A stretch of DNA of 64,000 nt from CAVSIS01 sp963814875 (GTDB lineage: Bacteria; Acidobacteriota; Thermoanaerobaculia; Thermoanaerobaculales; Sulfomarinibacteraceae), in contig CAWFFJ010000018.1 of NCBI GenBank assembly GCA_963814875.1, positions 124,001 to 188,000 on the forward strand, written 5' to 3'. Within the stretch, counting starts at the first letter, position 1, and each line of letters opens with the position of its first letter. Below are positions 8,510 through 21,100 of the stretch, in pieces. Made by a program: the position numbers and the translations under genes. The notes beneath the pieces are model-generated. The model was not told where the DNA came from, made no database searches, and saw only the letters and a program-made list of their open reading frames with translations.

Positions 8510-11500
8510 ATCCCTCCGAGAAACCCCGTTCGCTCCGAAGGCCTGGAGCGGATCCAGCAGTTGATGCGCCGTTACCGTTCAGCGAGCCCGTGCGGACGTG
8601 GTTCACCGCCCGGCTCGGCGAGCCGACACCAATCCAGGCCGCCGCCTGGCCCCGGATTGCAACCGGCGAGCACCTGCTCGTCACCGCACCGACCGGCAGC
8701 GGCAAGACGTTGACGGCCTTCCTGTGGGCGATCGACCGACTGATCTCCGGCGACTGGAGCACTGGTGCGGTGCGCGTGGTCTACGTCTCGCCGCTCAAGG
8801 CGCTGGCCAACGACATCCGGCGCAACCTCCTGGTCCCGCTCGCTGAGCTGCCCGAACACTGCCGGAGCGCGGGCCTGCCGATGCCCGAGATTCGAGTCGC
8901 GGTGCGATCCGGCGACACCAGCGAGGCGGAGCGTCGGCGGATGCTGCGCCAGCCGCCCGAGATCCTCGTCACGACGCCCGAGAGCCTCAATCTGATGCTG
9001 CTCTCCGGTCGCTGGCGGCGGCTGCTCACCGAGGTGCGGACGGTGATCCTCGACGAGGTCCACGCGCTGGTCGGCGCCAAGCGAGGGCTCCACCTGATGA
9101 CCGCGGTCGAGCGCCTCGTGCGCATCAGCGGCGAGTTCCAGCGCCTGGCCCTTTCGGCAACGGTCGAGCCGGCTGCACGGGTCGCGAGCTGGGTCGGAGG
9201 TCGCCTGCCCGACCACGACGGCGCGGCATCCCTCCGCAAGCGGCCGGTCGGCGTCGTGGCAGTCCCGTCGGATAAGCGCTACGACCTGGAGGTGAGGACC
9301 ACTGGCGCGCTCGTCGGCCCGCGGGGGGACGAGGACGCGTGGGCGGCGCTCGCCGCGGAGCTGCGCACAACCATCCGGCGCAACCGCTCCACACTGGTTT
9401 TCGCCAACAGCCGGCGTATGGTCGAGCGCCTCGCCCGGACCCTCAACGAGAACGCGGGCGACGCCCTCGTCTGGTCCCACCACGGGTCGCTCTCGCGTGA
9501 GGTCCGCTCCGTGGTCGAGGAGCGCCTCAAGGCCGGTGAGCTGCGCGGAATAGTCGCCACCAACTCGCTCGAGCTCGGCATCGACGTCGGGGCCATCGAC
9601 GAGGTGGCACTCGTCCAGGCACCACCGACCATCGCGTCGACGATCCAGCGGATCGGACGCGCCGGCCACGCGGTCGGCGCCGTGAGCCGGGGACGGCTCT
9701 ACCCTACCCACCCGCGGGACCTCCTGCAGGCCGCGGTGCTGGCGCAGGCGGTGCTCGACGGCGAGCTCGAACCGGTGCGACCTGTGGCGGGCGCACTCGA
9801 CGTCCTCGCCCAGGTCATCGTCGCCATGTGCGTGGTCGAGACCTGGCGGGTCGAAGACCTCTACGCCGCCGTCCGCACCGCAGACGGCTACGCTGATCTC
9901 CCTCGACGCCACTTCGACCTGGTGCTCGACATGCTCTCCGGGCGCTACGCCTCGACCCGGGTGCGCAGCCTGCGTCCCCTGGTGACCCTCGACCCGGTCG
10001 ACGGCACGGTGCGAGCCCGCGCCGGCGTCGAGCGTCTGCTCTACCTGTCGGGCGGCACCATTCCCGACCGGGGCTACTTCCAGCTTCGGATCGAGGGCTC
10101 GGGCGCACCGCTGGGCGAGCTCGACGAGGAGTTCGTCTGGGAGCGGGCGGTCGGCGACACCTTCACCCTCGGCATCCAGAGCTGGCGCATCGAACGCATC
10201 ACCCACAACGACGTCGTAGTGGTTCCGGCCCGGGGCCAGGCCTCAATGGCGCCCTTCTGGCGCGCCGACGAGCGCGATCGCTCGTTCTTCCTCTCCGAGC
10301 GGGTCGGACGCCTGCTCGAGCGAATCGAAGGTTCAATTGACAGCTCCGATGCCGCCGACCGCCTCGCCGCCGAGTTGCCGCTGGCGCCGGCCGCCGCCGC
10401 CGAGCTGGTCTCGAGTCTGCGCGCCCAGCGCGCCGCCACCGGTTCACTGCCGCACCGACACCGGGTCATCGTCGAGCACACCTCGGCGGCGGATGCCGGC
10501 ACTGACCACCGCCGGGTCGTGCTCCACACGCTGTGGGGCGGTCGGGTCAACCGCCCCCTCGCCTTGGCCCTCACTGCCGCATGGCAGCAGAAGTTCGGAG
10601 CACGGCCGGAAGTGGTCCACGACGACGACTGCATCGCCCTGACTTTTCCGGCGGGCCAGCGACCCGATGATGTCCTCGGCCTGGTCGACGGTGCCGGCCT
10701 CGACGAGACGCTGCGCCGCGCACTCGAAGGTACCGGGTTCTTCGGCGCCCGCTTCCGCGAGGCCGCCGGGACCGCTCTGCTGCTGCCCAGAGCCGGTTTC
10801 AGACGCCGCACGCCGCTCTGGCTGCATCGCTTGCGTGCCAAGGAGCTGCTCGATGCGGTCTCGCCGGCAGGGGACTTCCCGCTCGTTGTCGAGGCATGGC
10901 GGACCTGCCTTCAGGACGAGTTCGAGCTCGAGGCCCTGCGCGGCCTCCTCGACGAGGTCCGTGACGGCGTGATCCGCGTCCACGACGTGCGCACGGAAAC
11001 GCCCTCCCCGTTTGCAGCCAATGCACTGTGGAAAGAAACCAACACCCTCATGTACGCCGACGACTCGGCGTCCGGAGCTCGTCGCGGCGTGCTCTCGCGA
11101 GACCTGGTGCGAGAGGTCGCGACGTCGTCGGCGTTGCGCCCACGCATCTCGGCCGATATCGTGGCGCGGCTCGAGGCCAAGCTGCAGCGCACCGCCCCCG
11201 GCTGGACGCCGGGTGACGCCGACGACCTCGGCGACTGGGTCCGCGAGCGCCTGCTCATTCCCCTCGTCGAGTGGGTGGCGATGATCGACGCGATGCGAGC
11301 CGATCACGGCGCCGAGGCCGACGACGCCATTGCCGGGTGCGCAGACCGCGTCGTCACCGTGGCCGAGGCCGGGGATGAGACACCCTGGGCAGTGGTTCAC
11401 ATCGCCGAGCTGCCGCGCATCGCTGCCGCGCTCGGCCGCGATCCCCGTGCGCTGCGCCTCGGGCCGGTCGTCCCGCACAGCGAACCGGCCGCCGCCGAGG

Positions 11501-13011
11501 CACTGGCCCGGCTCCTGGACCGCCACGACCGCGCTGACCATCGCGGCGCGGACCTCACGGCCGTGGTCGGCGAGTGGCTGCGCGCCTACGGCCCGCGCCC
11601 GGTCACGGCCGTCGCCCGCGACCTGCGCCTCGATCAGCGCCTTCTCGCAACCGCGCTCGCGGCCCTCGCCGAGGAGCACGAGGTCGTCCTCGACCTGCTC
11701 ACCGCCGATGCGGTCGATACCGAGGTCTCGGATCGCGAGAACCTCGAGCGCGCGCTCCGCATGGCCCGCTCTGCCGCCCGCGCCGTGCTGACCCCGTTGG
11801 CCCCCGCGAGCCTGCCGCTCTTCCTCGCCAGCCACCAGGGCGTCGGGGTCACCGACGCGGGTGTCGAGGATCTTCGCGCAGCCCTCGAACCGCTGCTCGG
11901 CATCGCCCTGCCCACTGAGCTCTGGGAGACCGAGATCCTCCCGGCGCGGGTGTCACCCTATCTCCCGTCCTGGCTCGACGCCCTGCTCGCTGAGACCGAC
12001 CTCGAGTGGTTCGGAACCGGGCCACGCCGGGTGGCCTTCACCCTCGGCGGTGAGCGCGAGCTGGTGCTCGAGCCGGGCCCCGGAGCGCCGGCTGAGGCCG
12101 ATCCGCTCTTCCCCCACCCTCTCGGTCGTTTCGGTCTCGAGGAGCTCGTCGCCCACACCGGACTCACTTCGGCCGAGGTGACCACGCGTCTGTGGGCCGG
12201 AGCCTGGCGCGGCGAGCTCTCAACGGTCGGCTTCGAAACGGTCCGACGCGGTATCGCGAGCCGCTTCAGCGCCGGCGACGTCGCACAGGCCGGGGCCGAC
12301 CGTCGACGTCGCCGCGGGGCCTTCGACCGCTGGCGCTCGAGCCGGCCCTTCTCCGCCGCCTGGTACCGGCTGCCTCCGATCGAGCCCGTCGATGATCCGC
12401 TCGACCGGGAGCAACGTGACGCCGAGCGCGCCCGGCTGCTGCTCGAACGCTACGGTCTCCTGTTTCGCGAGCTGCTCGATCGGGAGCTTGCCGCGCTCTC
12501 GTGGGGCGGGTTATTCCGCAGCCTGCGCCTGCTCGAGCTCTCCGGCGAGGTCGTCGCGGGCCGGTTCTTCGAGGGCATCCAGGGGCTGCAATTCGCGAGC
12601 CCCGCTGCCGTACGGCGCCTGCTCGACGGCCTCCCCGAGGACCGCGTGTGGTGGCTCAACGCCGCCGACCCCGCGTCGCCCTGCGGGCTCGCGATCGAGG
12701 GCCTCACCGAGAGCCTCCCCCGCCGTGTCGCCACAAGCCACATCGTGTGCCACGGTTCTCGGGTGGTGGTCGTCTCCGAGGGCCGCGGGCGCCGGCTCGA
12801 GATCCGGGTCGCGCCCGACCACCCCGCACTGACCCGCTACCTGGAGTTCCTCAAGGTGCAGCTGGCCCGCTCCGAGCGGCCTGCGTCGTCGCTCACCATC
12901 GAGACCGTGAACGGCGAGCCGGCGGCGACCAGCCCCTACCGTCCGACCCTCGGCGCGCTCTTCCACACGAGCCGCACCGCTACCGGGCTGCGGCTGTCGC
13001 GGAGGTACTGA
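8506..13011 (+). CDS. lhr: Large Lhr-family ATP-dependent helicase
   Basis: 1501 residues, the length of long-form Lhr proteins (E. coli Lhr is about 1538). Motif I VTAPTGSGKT lies near residue 65, SATVEP and DEVHAL (motif II, about 182-187) follow, then motifs ATNSLELGIDVG and QRIGRAGHAVG of the second RecA lobe. Lhr-core winged-helix and domain-4 sequence follows, and the last ~600 residues match the Lhr-CTD region. Lhr is a 3'-5' DNA/RNA-DNA translocase tied to repair. Translation starts at GTG 8506 inside the upstream stop codon. Many long antisense frames over this gene are GC-driven shadows. Confidence 0.92.
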   Translation: MNPSEKPRSLRRPGADPAVDAPLPFSEPVRTWFTARLGEPTPIQAAAWPRIATGEHLLVTAPTGSGKTLTAFLWAIDRLISGDWSTGAVRVVYVSPLKALANDIRRNLLVPLAELPEHCRSAGLPMPEIRVAVRSGDTSEAERRRMLRQPPEILVTTPESLNLMLLSGRWRRLLTEVRTVILDEVHALVGAKRGLHLMTAVERLVRISGEFQRLALSATVEPAARVASWVGGRLPDHDGAASLRKRPVGVVAVPSDKRYDLEVRTTGALVGPRGDEDAWAALAAELRTTIRRNRSTLVFANSRRMVERLARTLNENAGDALVWSHHGSLSREVRSVVEERLKAGELRGIVATNSLELGIDVGAIDEVALVQAPPTIASTIQRIGRAGHAVGAVSRGRLYPTHPRDLLQAAVLAQAVLDGELEPVRPVAGALDVLAQVIVAMCVVETWRVEDLYAAVRTADGYADLPRRHFDLVLDMLSGRYASTRVRSLRPLVTLDPVDGTVRARAGVERLLYLSGGTIPDRGYFQLRIEGSGAPLGELDEEFVWERAVGDTFTLGIQSWRIERITHNDVVVVPARGQASMAPFWRADERDRSFFLSERVGRLLERIEGSIDSSDAADRLAAELPLAPAAAAELVSSLRAQRAATGSLPHRHRVIVEHTSAADAGTDHRRVVLHTLWGGRVNRPLALALTAAWQQKFGARPEVVHDDDCIALTFPAGQRPDDVLGLVDGAGLDETLRRALEGTGFFGARFREAAGTALLLPRAGFRRRTPLWLHRLRAKELLDAVSPAGDFPLVVEAWRTCLQDEFELEALRGLLDEVRDGVIRVHDVRTETPSPFAANALWKETNTLMYADDSASGARRGVLSRDLVREVATSSALRPRISADIVARLEAKLQRTAPGWTPGDADDLGDWVRERLLIPLVEWVAMIDAMRADHGAEADDAIAGCADRVVTVAEAGDETPWAVVHIAELPRIAAALGRDPRALRLGPVVPHSEPAAAEALARLLDRHDRADHRGADLTAVVGEWLRAYGPRPVTAVARDLRLDQRLLATALAALAEEHEVVLDLLTADAVDTEVSDRENLERALRMARSAARAVLTPLAPASLPLFLASHQGVGVTDAGVEDLRAALEPLLGIALPTELWETEILPARVSPYLPSWLDALLAETDLEWFGTGPRRVAFTLGGERELVLEPGPGAPAEADPLFPHPLGRFGLEELVAHTGLTSAEVTTRLWAGAWRGELSTVGFETVRRGIASRFSAGDVAQAGADRRRRRGAFDRWRSSRPFSAAWYRLPPIEPVDDPLDREQRDAERARLLLERYGLLFRELLDRELAALSWGGLFRSLRLLELSGEVVAGRFFEGIQGLQFASPAAVRRLLDGLPEDRVWWLNAADPASPCGLAIEGLTESLPRRVATSHIVCHGSRVVVVSEGRGRRLEIRVAPDHPALTRYLEFLKVQLARSERPASSLTIETVNGEPAATSPYRPTLGALFHTSRTATGLRLSRRY

Positions 13012-13039
13012 GTCCAGGTGCGCGCAGCTGCGGTTTCCC

Positions 13040-13216
13040 TCAGCGAGGTGCGATCGCTGCCGGCCGCCGCGTCCGGGAGTCGCGGAAGACGCCCGCGACG
13101 CCGGTGATGACGAGTGCCGCGCCGATCACGGTAGTGACACGGATCGGCTCGCTCAGCACGAGCCAGCCGAGGGCGACGGCGATCACCGGGTTGACGTAGG
13201 CGTACGCAGGCGCCGA
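13040..13216 (-). pseudogene. C-terminal remnant of an EamA/DMT-family transporter
   Basis: On the minus strand about 59 codons before the stop at 13040-13042 encode the last helix pair of an EamA drug/metabolite transporter: AYAYVNPVIAVALGWLVL, SEPIRVTTVIGAALVITG, then a basic tail. EamA proteins have ten helices and about 300 residues, so over 80% is missing. The coding similarity stops near 13216, exactly where a copy of a dispersed repeat (13217-13285) begins. A deletion linked to that repeat is a plausible cause. No start codon or ribosome site serves the remnant. Confidence 0.7.
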
Positions 13217-13285
13217 GTCGCGAAAGAGCCGGCGATGGCTGGCAGATCGCCGCCCGCGGTCGGGAGATGGTGAGAAACGCGGGCT
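13217..13285 (-). repeat. Dispersed repeat half-element (copy X)
   Basis: Read on the minus strand this starts gcccgcgtttctcacc and contains cgatctgccagccatcgcc. It aligns with 59662-59733 at roughly three quarters to four fifths identity over about 70 bases. Its first 16 bases also resemble the terminal arms of the palindromic element at 59438-59615 (consensus gcccgcattattcacc). It separates an EamA remnant from glgC. Confidence 0.6.
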
Positions 13286-13312
13286 AAACTGGTGGACGGA
13301 GGCTGAGCGCTG

Positions 13313-14587
13313 ATGACACGCCTCAACGATCTCACCGCCAACGTCACCGTCCTCATCCTCGGGGGCGGCCGCGGAACCCGTCTCGATCCCCTCACCCGCC
13401 TGCGCTCCAAACCGGCGGTGCCGATTGCCGGGAAGTACCGCCTGATCGACATCCCGATCTCGAATGCGATCAACTCGTCGATGGAGCGGATGTACGTGCT
13501 CACCCAGTTCAACTCGGTTTCACTCCACCGGCACATCGGTCGCACCTACCGGTTCGACGCTTTCTCTCGCGGTTACGTCCAGATCCTGGCCGCTCAGCAG
13601 ACGCCGCGGGCGCAGACCTGGTTCCAGGGCACCGCGGATGCGGTCCGCCAGAACCTTGGATCGTTCATCGAGCTGCCGGGAGACCACGTCCTGATCCTCG
13701 CGGGCGACCACATGTACCGCATGGACTACCGCGCCCTACTCCACGACCACGTCGAGCACGGGGCCGACCTCACGGTCGGTGTGATGCCGTGCTCGGAGGA
13801 GGAGATCGCCGGCTTCGGAGCGGTCCGGGTCGACGACGACAACCGGATCCGCGAGTTTCGCGAGAAGCCAGCGACGCCCGAGGCGCGCGCGGGCATGGAG
13901 CTGCCGGAGGAGGTGATGCGCCGGGAGGGGCTCGGCACCACGGAGCCGTACCTCGGCTCGATGGGCATCTACATGTTCCGAAAGCGGGTCCTGCTCGAAT
14001 GTCTGGCGAGCGACGCGATCGACTTCGGCCGCGACATCATCCCCGCAGGGGTCGATCCGTACCGCGTCCAGGCCCACTTCTTCAACGGCTACTGGCGCGA
14101 CATCGGGACAATCCGGGCCTTCTTCGAGGCCCATATGGATCTGGTCGGCGACCACCCGCCGTTCTCCTTCCACGACCCCGAGTGGCCGTTCTACACCCGG
14201 CCCCGCTACCTCCCCGGCGCCCAGCTGCGCCACTGCAGCTTCGACCACGTGCTGCTCGCGGACGGCACCAGGATCCAGGACTCGGCGATCACTCGCTCGG
14301 TGGTCGGGCTGCGCTCCGCAGCCACGGGCTGCAGGATTGATCGCTGCCTGATCATGGGTGTCGACGCCCACGTACCCGACGCCGCGGCCGGTGCGCCGCC
14401 GATCGGCATCGGCGAGGGAACCGAGATCACGAACGCGATCATCGACAAGAACGCCCGCATCGGACGCGAGGTCCGCATTGTCAATCAGCACGGCCTCGAC
14501 CAGGCCGACGGCGACGGCTGGGCGATCCGTGACGGCATCGTGGTGATTCCGAAGAACGCAGTCGTGGCCGACGGTACCGTTATCTGA
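13313..14587 (+). CDS. glgC: Glucose-1-phosphate adenylyltransferase (ADP-glucose synthase)
   Basis: 424 residues, the normal length. The nucleotidyltransferase signature GGGRGTRLDPLTRLRSKPAV lies near 19-38. WFQGTADAVRQN, LAGDHMYRMDY and FREKP follow in order, and the C-terminal left-handed beta-helix region (GEGTEITNAIIDKNARIGR) is intact. The enzyme makes ADP-glucose from ATP and glucose-1-phosphate, the committed step of glycogen synthesis. ATG 13313 follows the ggaggctgagcgctg ribosome site. No other glg gene is in view, so the gene stands alone here. Confidence 0.95.
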   Translation: MTRLNDLTANVTVLILGGGRGTRLDPLTRLRSKPAVPIAGKYRLIDIPISNAINSSMERMYVLTQFNSVSLHRHIGRTYRFDAFSRGYVQILAAQQTPRAQTWFQGTADAVRQNLGSFIELPGDHVLILAGDHMYRMDYRALLHDHVEHGADLTVGVMPCSEEEIAGFGAVRVDDDNRIREFREKPATPEARAGMELPEEVMRREGLGTTEPYLGSMGIYMFRKRVLLECLASDAIDFGRDIIPAGVDPYRVQAHFFNGYWRDIGTIRAFFEAHMDLVGDHPPFSFHDPEWPFYTRPRYLPGAQLRHCSFDHVLLADGTRIQDSAITRSVVGLRSAATGCRIDRCLIMGVDAHVPDAAAGAPPIGIGEGTEITNAIIDKNARIGREVRIVNQHGLDQADGDGWAIRDGIVVIPKNAVVADGTVI

Positions 14588-14636
14588 TCACCGTGCAGCC
14601 GAGGCGGCTCGGTGGCCTTCGGTCAATCGATGGGGG

Positions 14637-15400
14637 CTACTTCCGCTTCCCGCTCGCACCTGCCACCCGAAGCTGTGCCTTCCGGAAGTCCTTGTTCATG
14701 CGGGCGATCGCGGAGATGGAGATCTCTTTCGGACACACTGCCTCGCAGGAGCGGTAGTTGGAGCAGGCGCCGAAGGCTTCGGCCTCCATCGCCGCCACCA
14801 TCGACCTCGCCCGAGCGTCTCGCTCGGGCTGCCCCTGGGGGAGCAGCCCGAGGTGCGCAACCTTGGCACCGACAAAGAGCATGGCGGCACTGTTCGGGCA
14901 CGACGCAACGCAGGCGCCGCAGCCGATGCACTCTGCGAAGTCCATCGCCAGATCGGCCGTGTCCTTGGCGATCGGCTGCGCATGAGCGTCCGGCGGCGCG
15001 CCCGTGCGCACCGAGACATAGCCCCCGGCCTGGATGATGCGGTCGAACGCGCAACGATCGACGATCAGGTCCTTGAGCACGGGAAACGCCTTCGCCCGCC
15101 ACGGTTCGAGCACGAGCTCGTCGCCGTCGGAGAAGTGCCGCATGTGGAGCTGACAGACCGTGCTCCCGCGCTGGCCGCCGTGGGCGAGGCCGTTGACGAC
15201 AAAACCGCACGAGCCGCAGATGCCCTCTCGGCAGTCGTGCTCGAACGCAACCGGATCCTCGCCCTTCTCGATCAGCTCCTGGTTGAGCACGTCGAGCATC
15301 TCGAGAAACGACATGTGGGTGCTCACGTCCGCGAGGCTGTAGGTTGCGAAGCGACCCGTGTCCTTGTGGTCCTTCTGGCGCCAGATGTGCAGCGTCAGCT

Positions 15401-15404
<4 letters not shown>
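14637..15404 (-). CDS. sdhB: Succinate dehydrogenase/fumarate reductase iron-sulfur subunit
   Basis: 255 residues. A 2Fe-2S ferredoxin domain has CREGICGSCG near 58-67 and a distal Cys in STVCQLHMRHF. The C-terminal domain has CIGCGACVASCPN and CSNYRSCEAVCPKEI for the 4Fe-4S and 3Fe-4S clusters. It passes electrons from the SdhA flavin to the membrane subunit. ATG 15404 overlaps the sdhA stop (ATGA) and has AGGAG upstream, so I rejected a longer upstream start. It is the last gene of sdhCAB. Confidence 0.94.
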
Positions 15405-17314
<1,910 letters not shown>

Positions 17315-17327
17315 TGGCCGTTCCTCC

Positions 17328-17987
17328 TCACAGGTGCACGACGCCGGTCAGCACGGCGAGAGGCATCGAGATGTTGCCGGCCCCGATGGCCACGGCGAAG
17401 AGCACCGCGGCGCGGCGCCGCCATGGGTTGAGCTTTGGGTGGTCCCAGCCGAAGGTCTGGAACAGGCTCCAGAGCCCGTGGTAGAGGTGCATGGCGAGCA
17501 GCGCGTTGGCAAGGATGTATGTGCCCGCAACCAGCGGATTCTGGAAGCCCGTCACGACGTTGTGGAAGACGTCGCCCTGGATGAAGCCGGGGTGCACCGT
17601 GCCGAGTGTGAGGTCGAGGATGTGGAAGACGACGAATGCAGCGATGATTGGACCGCTCCACGCCATGGTCCGTGCCGCGTAGTCGACCGCCGGCGGACGA
17701 AAGACCTTGTACTTTACGGGTCGGCTGCTTCGGCTGCGCAGCCACACCTGGACCGCCGCGATGATGTGGACCGTGACGCAGAACAGCAGCACCGAGCGCG
17801 CGATCCAGAGCAGGGCGGGGTTCTTGCGCAGCAGCTCGGCATAGTGGTTGAGCTGCTCGGCTCCGAGGTAGAGCTGGAGGTTGCCGAGCATGTGAACCAC
17901 GACAAAAAGGAAGAGGATGATGCCGGTTGAGGCCATCATCCACTTCTTGCCCAACGTCGATTCGTAGAAACCGAGAATCCTGGTCAT
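17328..17987 (-). CDS. sdhC: Succinate dehydrogenase cytochrome b subunit, type B
   Basis: 219 residues with five predicted membrane helices, the form that replaces separate SdhC/SdhD in type-B complexes. Candidate haem-ligand histidines lie within the helices: VVVHMLGNLQLY, VTVHIIAA, VFHILDL and AMHLYHGLW. The N-terminus ESTLGKKWMMASTGI is typical of the b558 family. It anchors SdhAB and exchanges electrons with the quinone pool. It is the first gene of sdhCAB, 13 bases before sdhA. About 200 bases separate it from the multihaem cytochrome gene on the same strand. Confidence 0.93.
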   Translation of the reverse strand: MTRILGFYESTLGKKWMMASTGIILFLFVVVHMLGNLQLYLGAEQLNHYAELLRKNPALLWIARSVLLFCVTVHIIAAVQVWLRSRSSRPVKYKVFRPPAVDYAARTMAWSGPIIAAFVVFHILDLTLGTVHPGFIQGDVFHNVVTGFQNPLVAGTYILANALLAMHLYHGLWSLFQTFGWDHPKLNPWRRRAAVLFAVAIGAGNISMPLAVLTGVVHL

Positions 17988-18029
17988 GGTCCCCTTCCAA
18001 CCCTCCCGGCGTGTGGTTTCCTCATGAGG

Positions 18030-18061
18030 CGGCGGGCGCTTCGGCCAGGTTACGCCCGCCG
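18030..18061. other. Hairpin in the gap between the multihaem cytochrome gene and sdhC
   Basis: A perfect nine-base stem (cggcgggcg / cgcccgccg) with a 14-base loop lies in the 196-base gap. A second stem, ggggtgg/ccacccc, is at 18136-18157. Neither is followed by a run of T on the minus strand, so a rho-independent terminator is not convincing. They could shape the sdhC leader or mark a transcript end. Confidence 0.35.
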
Positions 18062-18183
18062 CGGAGAATCCTCAATCCGAGCCGCAGTCCCGTCCCCTTT
18101 CCTGCGCGGCGGGGCGCCGGGTCCGGCGAAGGTGAGGGGTGGCGCGAGTACCACCCCGCAGCGCGGGCATTCGGCTGCTCGAA

Positions 18184-21100
18184 TCACCGGTATCCGAACA
18201 GCATCGCGTACAAGATCAGGAAGATGAGCGTCAGCCCGATGCCGAGAGCGATGAAGCCGAAGATCCGGAACGCCCTCTCAACCTTGGGCGGGGCTGGTCC
18301 AACGACCCGCTTCGCCCGCTCCTCCTCGGACGCCTGCTCGACAAACTCCTCGTACTCGGCGGGCTTGTCGTGCCGAAGCTCTTCGAGCGAGACGCGACCG
18401 GTGAAGATCACCGGGTCCATCGGGAACTTGTCGGGACGGAAGTGGGTGTTGAAGAAGTGAATGGTGAAGATGAAGCCGACCGCAAGCAGCGCCTCATCGC
18501 TGTGGATGATCGTGGCGACGTTGATCGCCCAGCCGGGCAGAAAGCGGGTGAAGAACTCCGGGAACCACAGCAGCAGCCCGGTCGAGCCGATCACGAACAC
18601 GCCCCAGAACACCGCGAAGTAGTCGAACTTCTCCCAGTAGGTGAAGCGTCCGTACTCGGGCCGCGGTCCGCGCCCGATGAACCACTTCGCGCTCTTCCAG
18701 AACTGCTTGACGTCATCGAGATTGAACATCAGCGAGCTGGTTCCGAAGATGAACTTGAACCAGCTCTTGCCCGACGCCCCTTTGGCGCGGAAGACATCGC
18801 GGATGTGGTAGACGAAAAGCGCCATCAGGGTGATCGCCCCGATGCGGTGGAGCGTTCCCATGGTGTCGAACCCGCCGAGGGCTCTCGACAGGCCGTGCGC
18901 CCACGTCATGTAGGAGAACTTGAGCGTCATGCCGGTGAGTGCGAGGGTGAAGAAGCTGAGCAGCATCACCAGGTGCATGGCGCGCTGTTTGCGTGTGAAC
19001 CTCATGTAGTAGCGCTCGGCCTTGCCGTTCTTGTGGACCCGCCACTGATCGCGGGTCCGCCACAGGCGGAACAGCCACAGGAAGGTGTGGAACAGGAAGA
19101 AGGTCAGCGTCCCCACGAGGAGAATCGTCATGAACCAGAACGAGTAGAAGAGGAACGGGTACTTCTCGGGCTCGTGGTGGGTGGCGTGGGTCAGGTAACC
19201 GGCGAACTGGCGGTGGGCCCCGGGGTGGCACTTGGCGCAGGTGTCGACCACGTTGCGGCGGCTGAGCGTCGAGTTGGGATCCTCGACCGGCAGGATGTTG
19301 TGGGTTCCGTGGCAGTCGTAACACTTCGCGGCACCGGACGAGCCGAGCTGCGTGACCTTGCCGTGGTAGGTCTCGAAGAAGGTCTTCGCATAGTCCTCGT
19401 GGCAGCGGCCGCACTGGTTCATCATGGCGAAGCGGAAGTCCGAGGTGTCCACTCGGCCGATCGAGTGTGAAGTGTGGCAGTCCTCGCATACCGGGAGCTG
19501 CTTCGTGGTCACTACGTTTCCGGGCCAGTGGATGCTGGTCTTGAACTGCTCCTCGATTCCCTTGTGACAGGCGCCGCAGGTGTCGGCCAGGTTGTTTCGG
19601 TTGACCGACGAGTTGGGGTCGTCCGGGGGCAGTGCCTTGTGCGCGGTGTGGCAGTCGATGCAGCTCGCGGACACGACCAGGCCGCTCTCCATCAAACCCT
19701 TGCCGTGGGCCGACTTGAGGTAGCTCTCGACGATGTCGGGCACGTCGGCTCTGATCCGGGCGGCGGCGACTCCTCCGGCCGCGTGGCACTGTCCGCACAG
19801 CTCCGGTATGTTGCGCGAGAAGGTTCGTGCGGTCGGCAGCCGGTGGCTCTGCGTGGCGTGTTTCTCGTGGCAGGTGAGGCACGTCGGAACCTGGGTGTCG
19901 CCCGCAGCCGCGAGGCGCCCGTGCTTGGACAGCTCGTGCTCCTGTACCTGCTCGGCGTGGCAGATGCTGCAGTCCACCTTGTGCGTGATGGTGGCGCAGG
20001 CCCGCTCCGGGTGGTTGACGGTGACCTCGTTGTGGCACTGGGCACAGGCCACCCGGGCATGGGTCGAGAGGTCGTAGGCCTCCGCATCGACGTACAACGA
20101 GATCGTCTCACCGTTTCGGACCATGGTCAGGTCTTGCTTACCGTGGCAGCGCATGCAGTCCCGATTGGCGGCACCGCCGACGCTCTCCACCGAGCGGGCG
20201 CGGATCTTGTGCGGCTGGTGGCACTCGACGCACGAGGGAATCTTGTGCGGCTCCTTTTCCCACAGCCGGCCCTCGATGACCTTCACGTGGACCTGTTCGA
20301 TCCGGGCGTGGCACTGCATGCAGGTCTTGGCGACGTTCGCCCGGTTGATGCTGGAGTCAGGGTTGTTATGGTCGAGGATGTCGTGGGAGGTGTGGCACGA
20401 GGTGCAGACCGCGGTGACCGTCAAGCCCTTCTTGTACAGGCCCTGGCCATGGACCGACATCGAGAAGTTCTCGAGGATGCGATCCTGCGGGATATCGTAC
20501 TGCTTGGTGACCGCGGTGCCCTCGCGGTGGCAGCGGCCACACAGCAGCGGAATGTTGGTCACGTAGGTCGGGGCCTTCTCGTCGGTGTGGCGCAGGATCG
20601 CGTGGTTTCCGTGGCAGGTCACGCAGCTCGGCGCGAGCGGGTCGCCCTTCACCGCGGCCCGTCCGTGGAGGCTGCGGCGATGGGCCTTCGCCTGCGCAGC
20701 ATGGCAGGTTCCACAGGTGTCGAGCTGCCGGATCGGGTCGGCCGGCGCAGTCACCGAGTGGCCGCGGTGGCAGTCGACACAGCTCGCGGCCGGCGCTCCG
20801 GTGCCGCCACCGATGTGCGGGCTCGTCTTCACCGCGGTCAGCTCTCGGATGTGGCATGTGCCGCAGAGGTTATCTACCCGGGCGCGATTGACCGGCGAGT
20901 CCGGCGCCTTCGGCGACAGCACGTCGTGCACGCCGTGGCAGCGCTCGCACGCGGCCGACGGGGAACCCGGCACCTTCGGCCACTTGCCGTGCGGCCCTTG
21001 GCTGTGCTCCGCGGCGACGTCGTCGTGGCACGAGGCGCAGTCCACCGGCTGGAGGTCCTCGGCGTGGGGCAGCTCGGCACCCTCGAGGTCGGTGTGGCAG

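Noticed and set aside
8572..10206. 544-codon open frame antisense to lhr
   Set aside because: The lhr frame has all helicase motifs. The antisense frame has no recognisable domain and ends within the gene.
18062..18183. Rho-independent terminator for the multihaem cytochrome gene
   Set aside because: The stems here lack a T run on the minus strand, so I recorded hairpins rather than a terminator.
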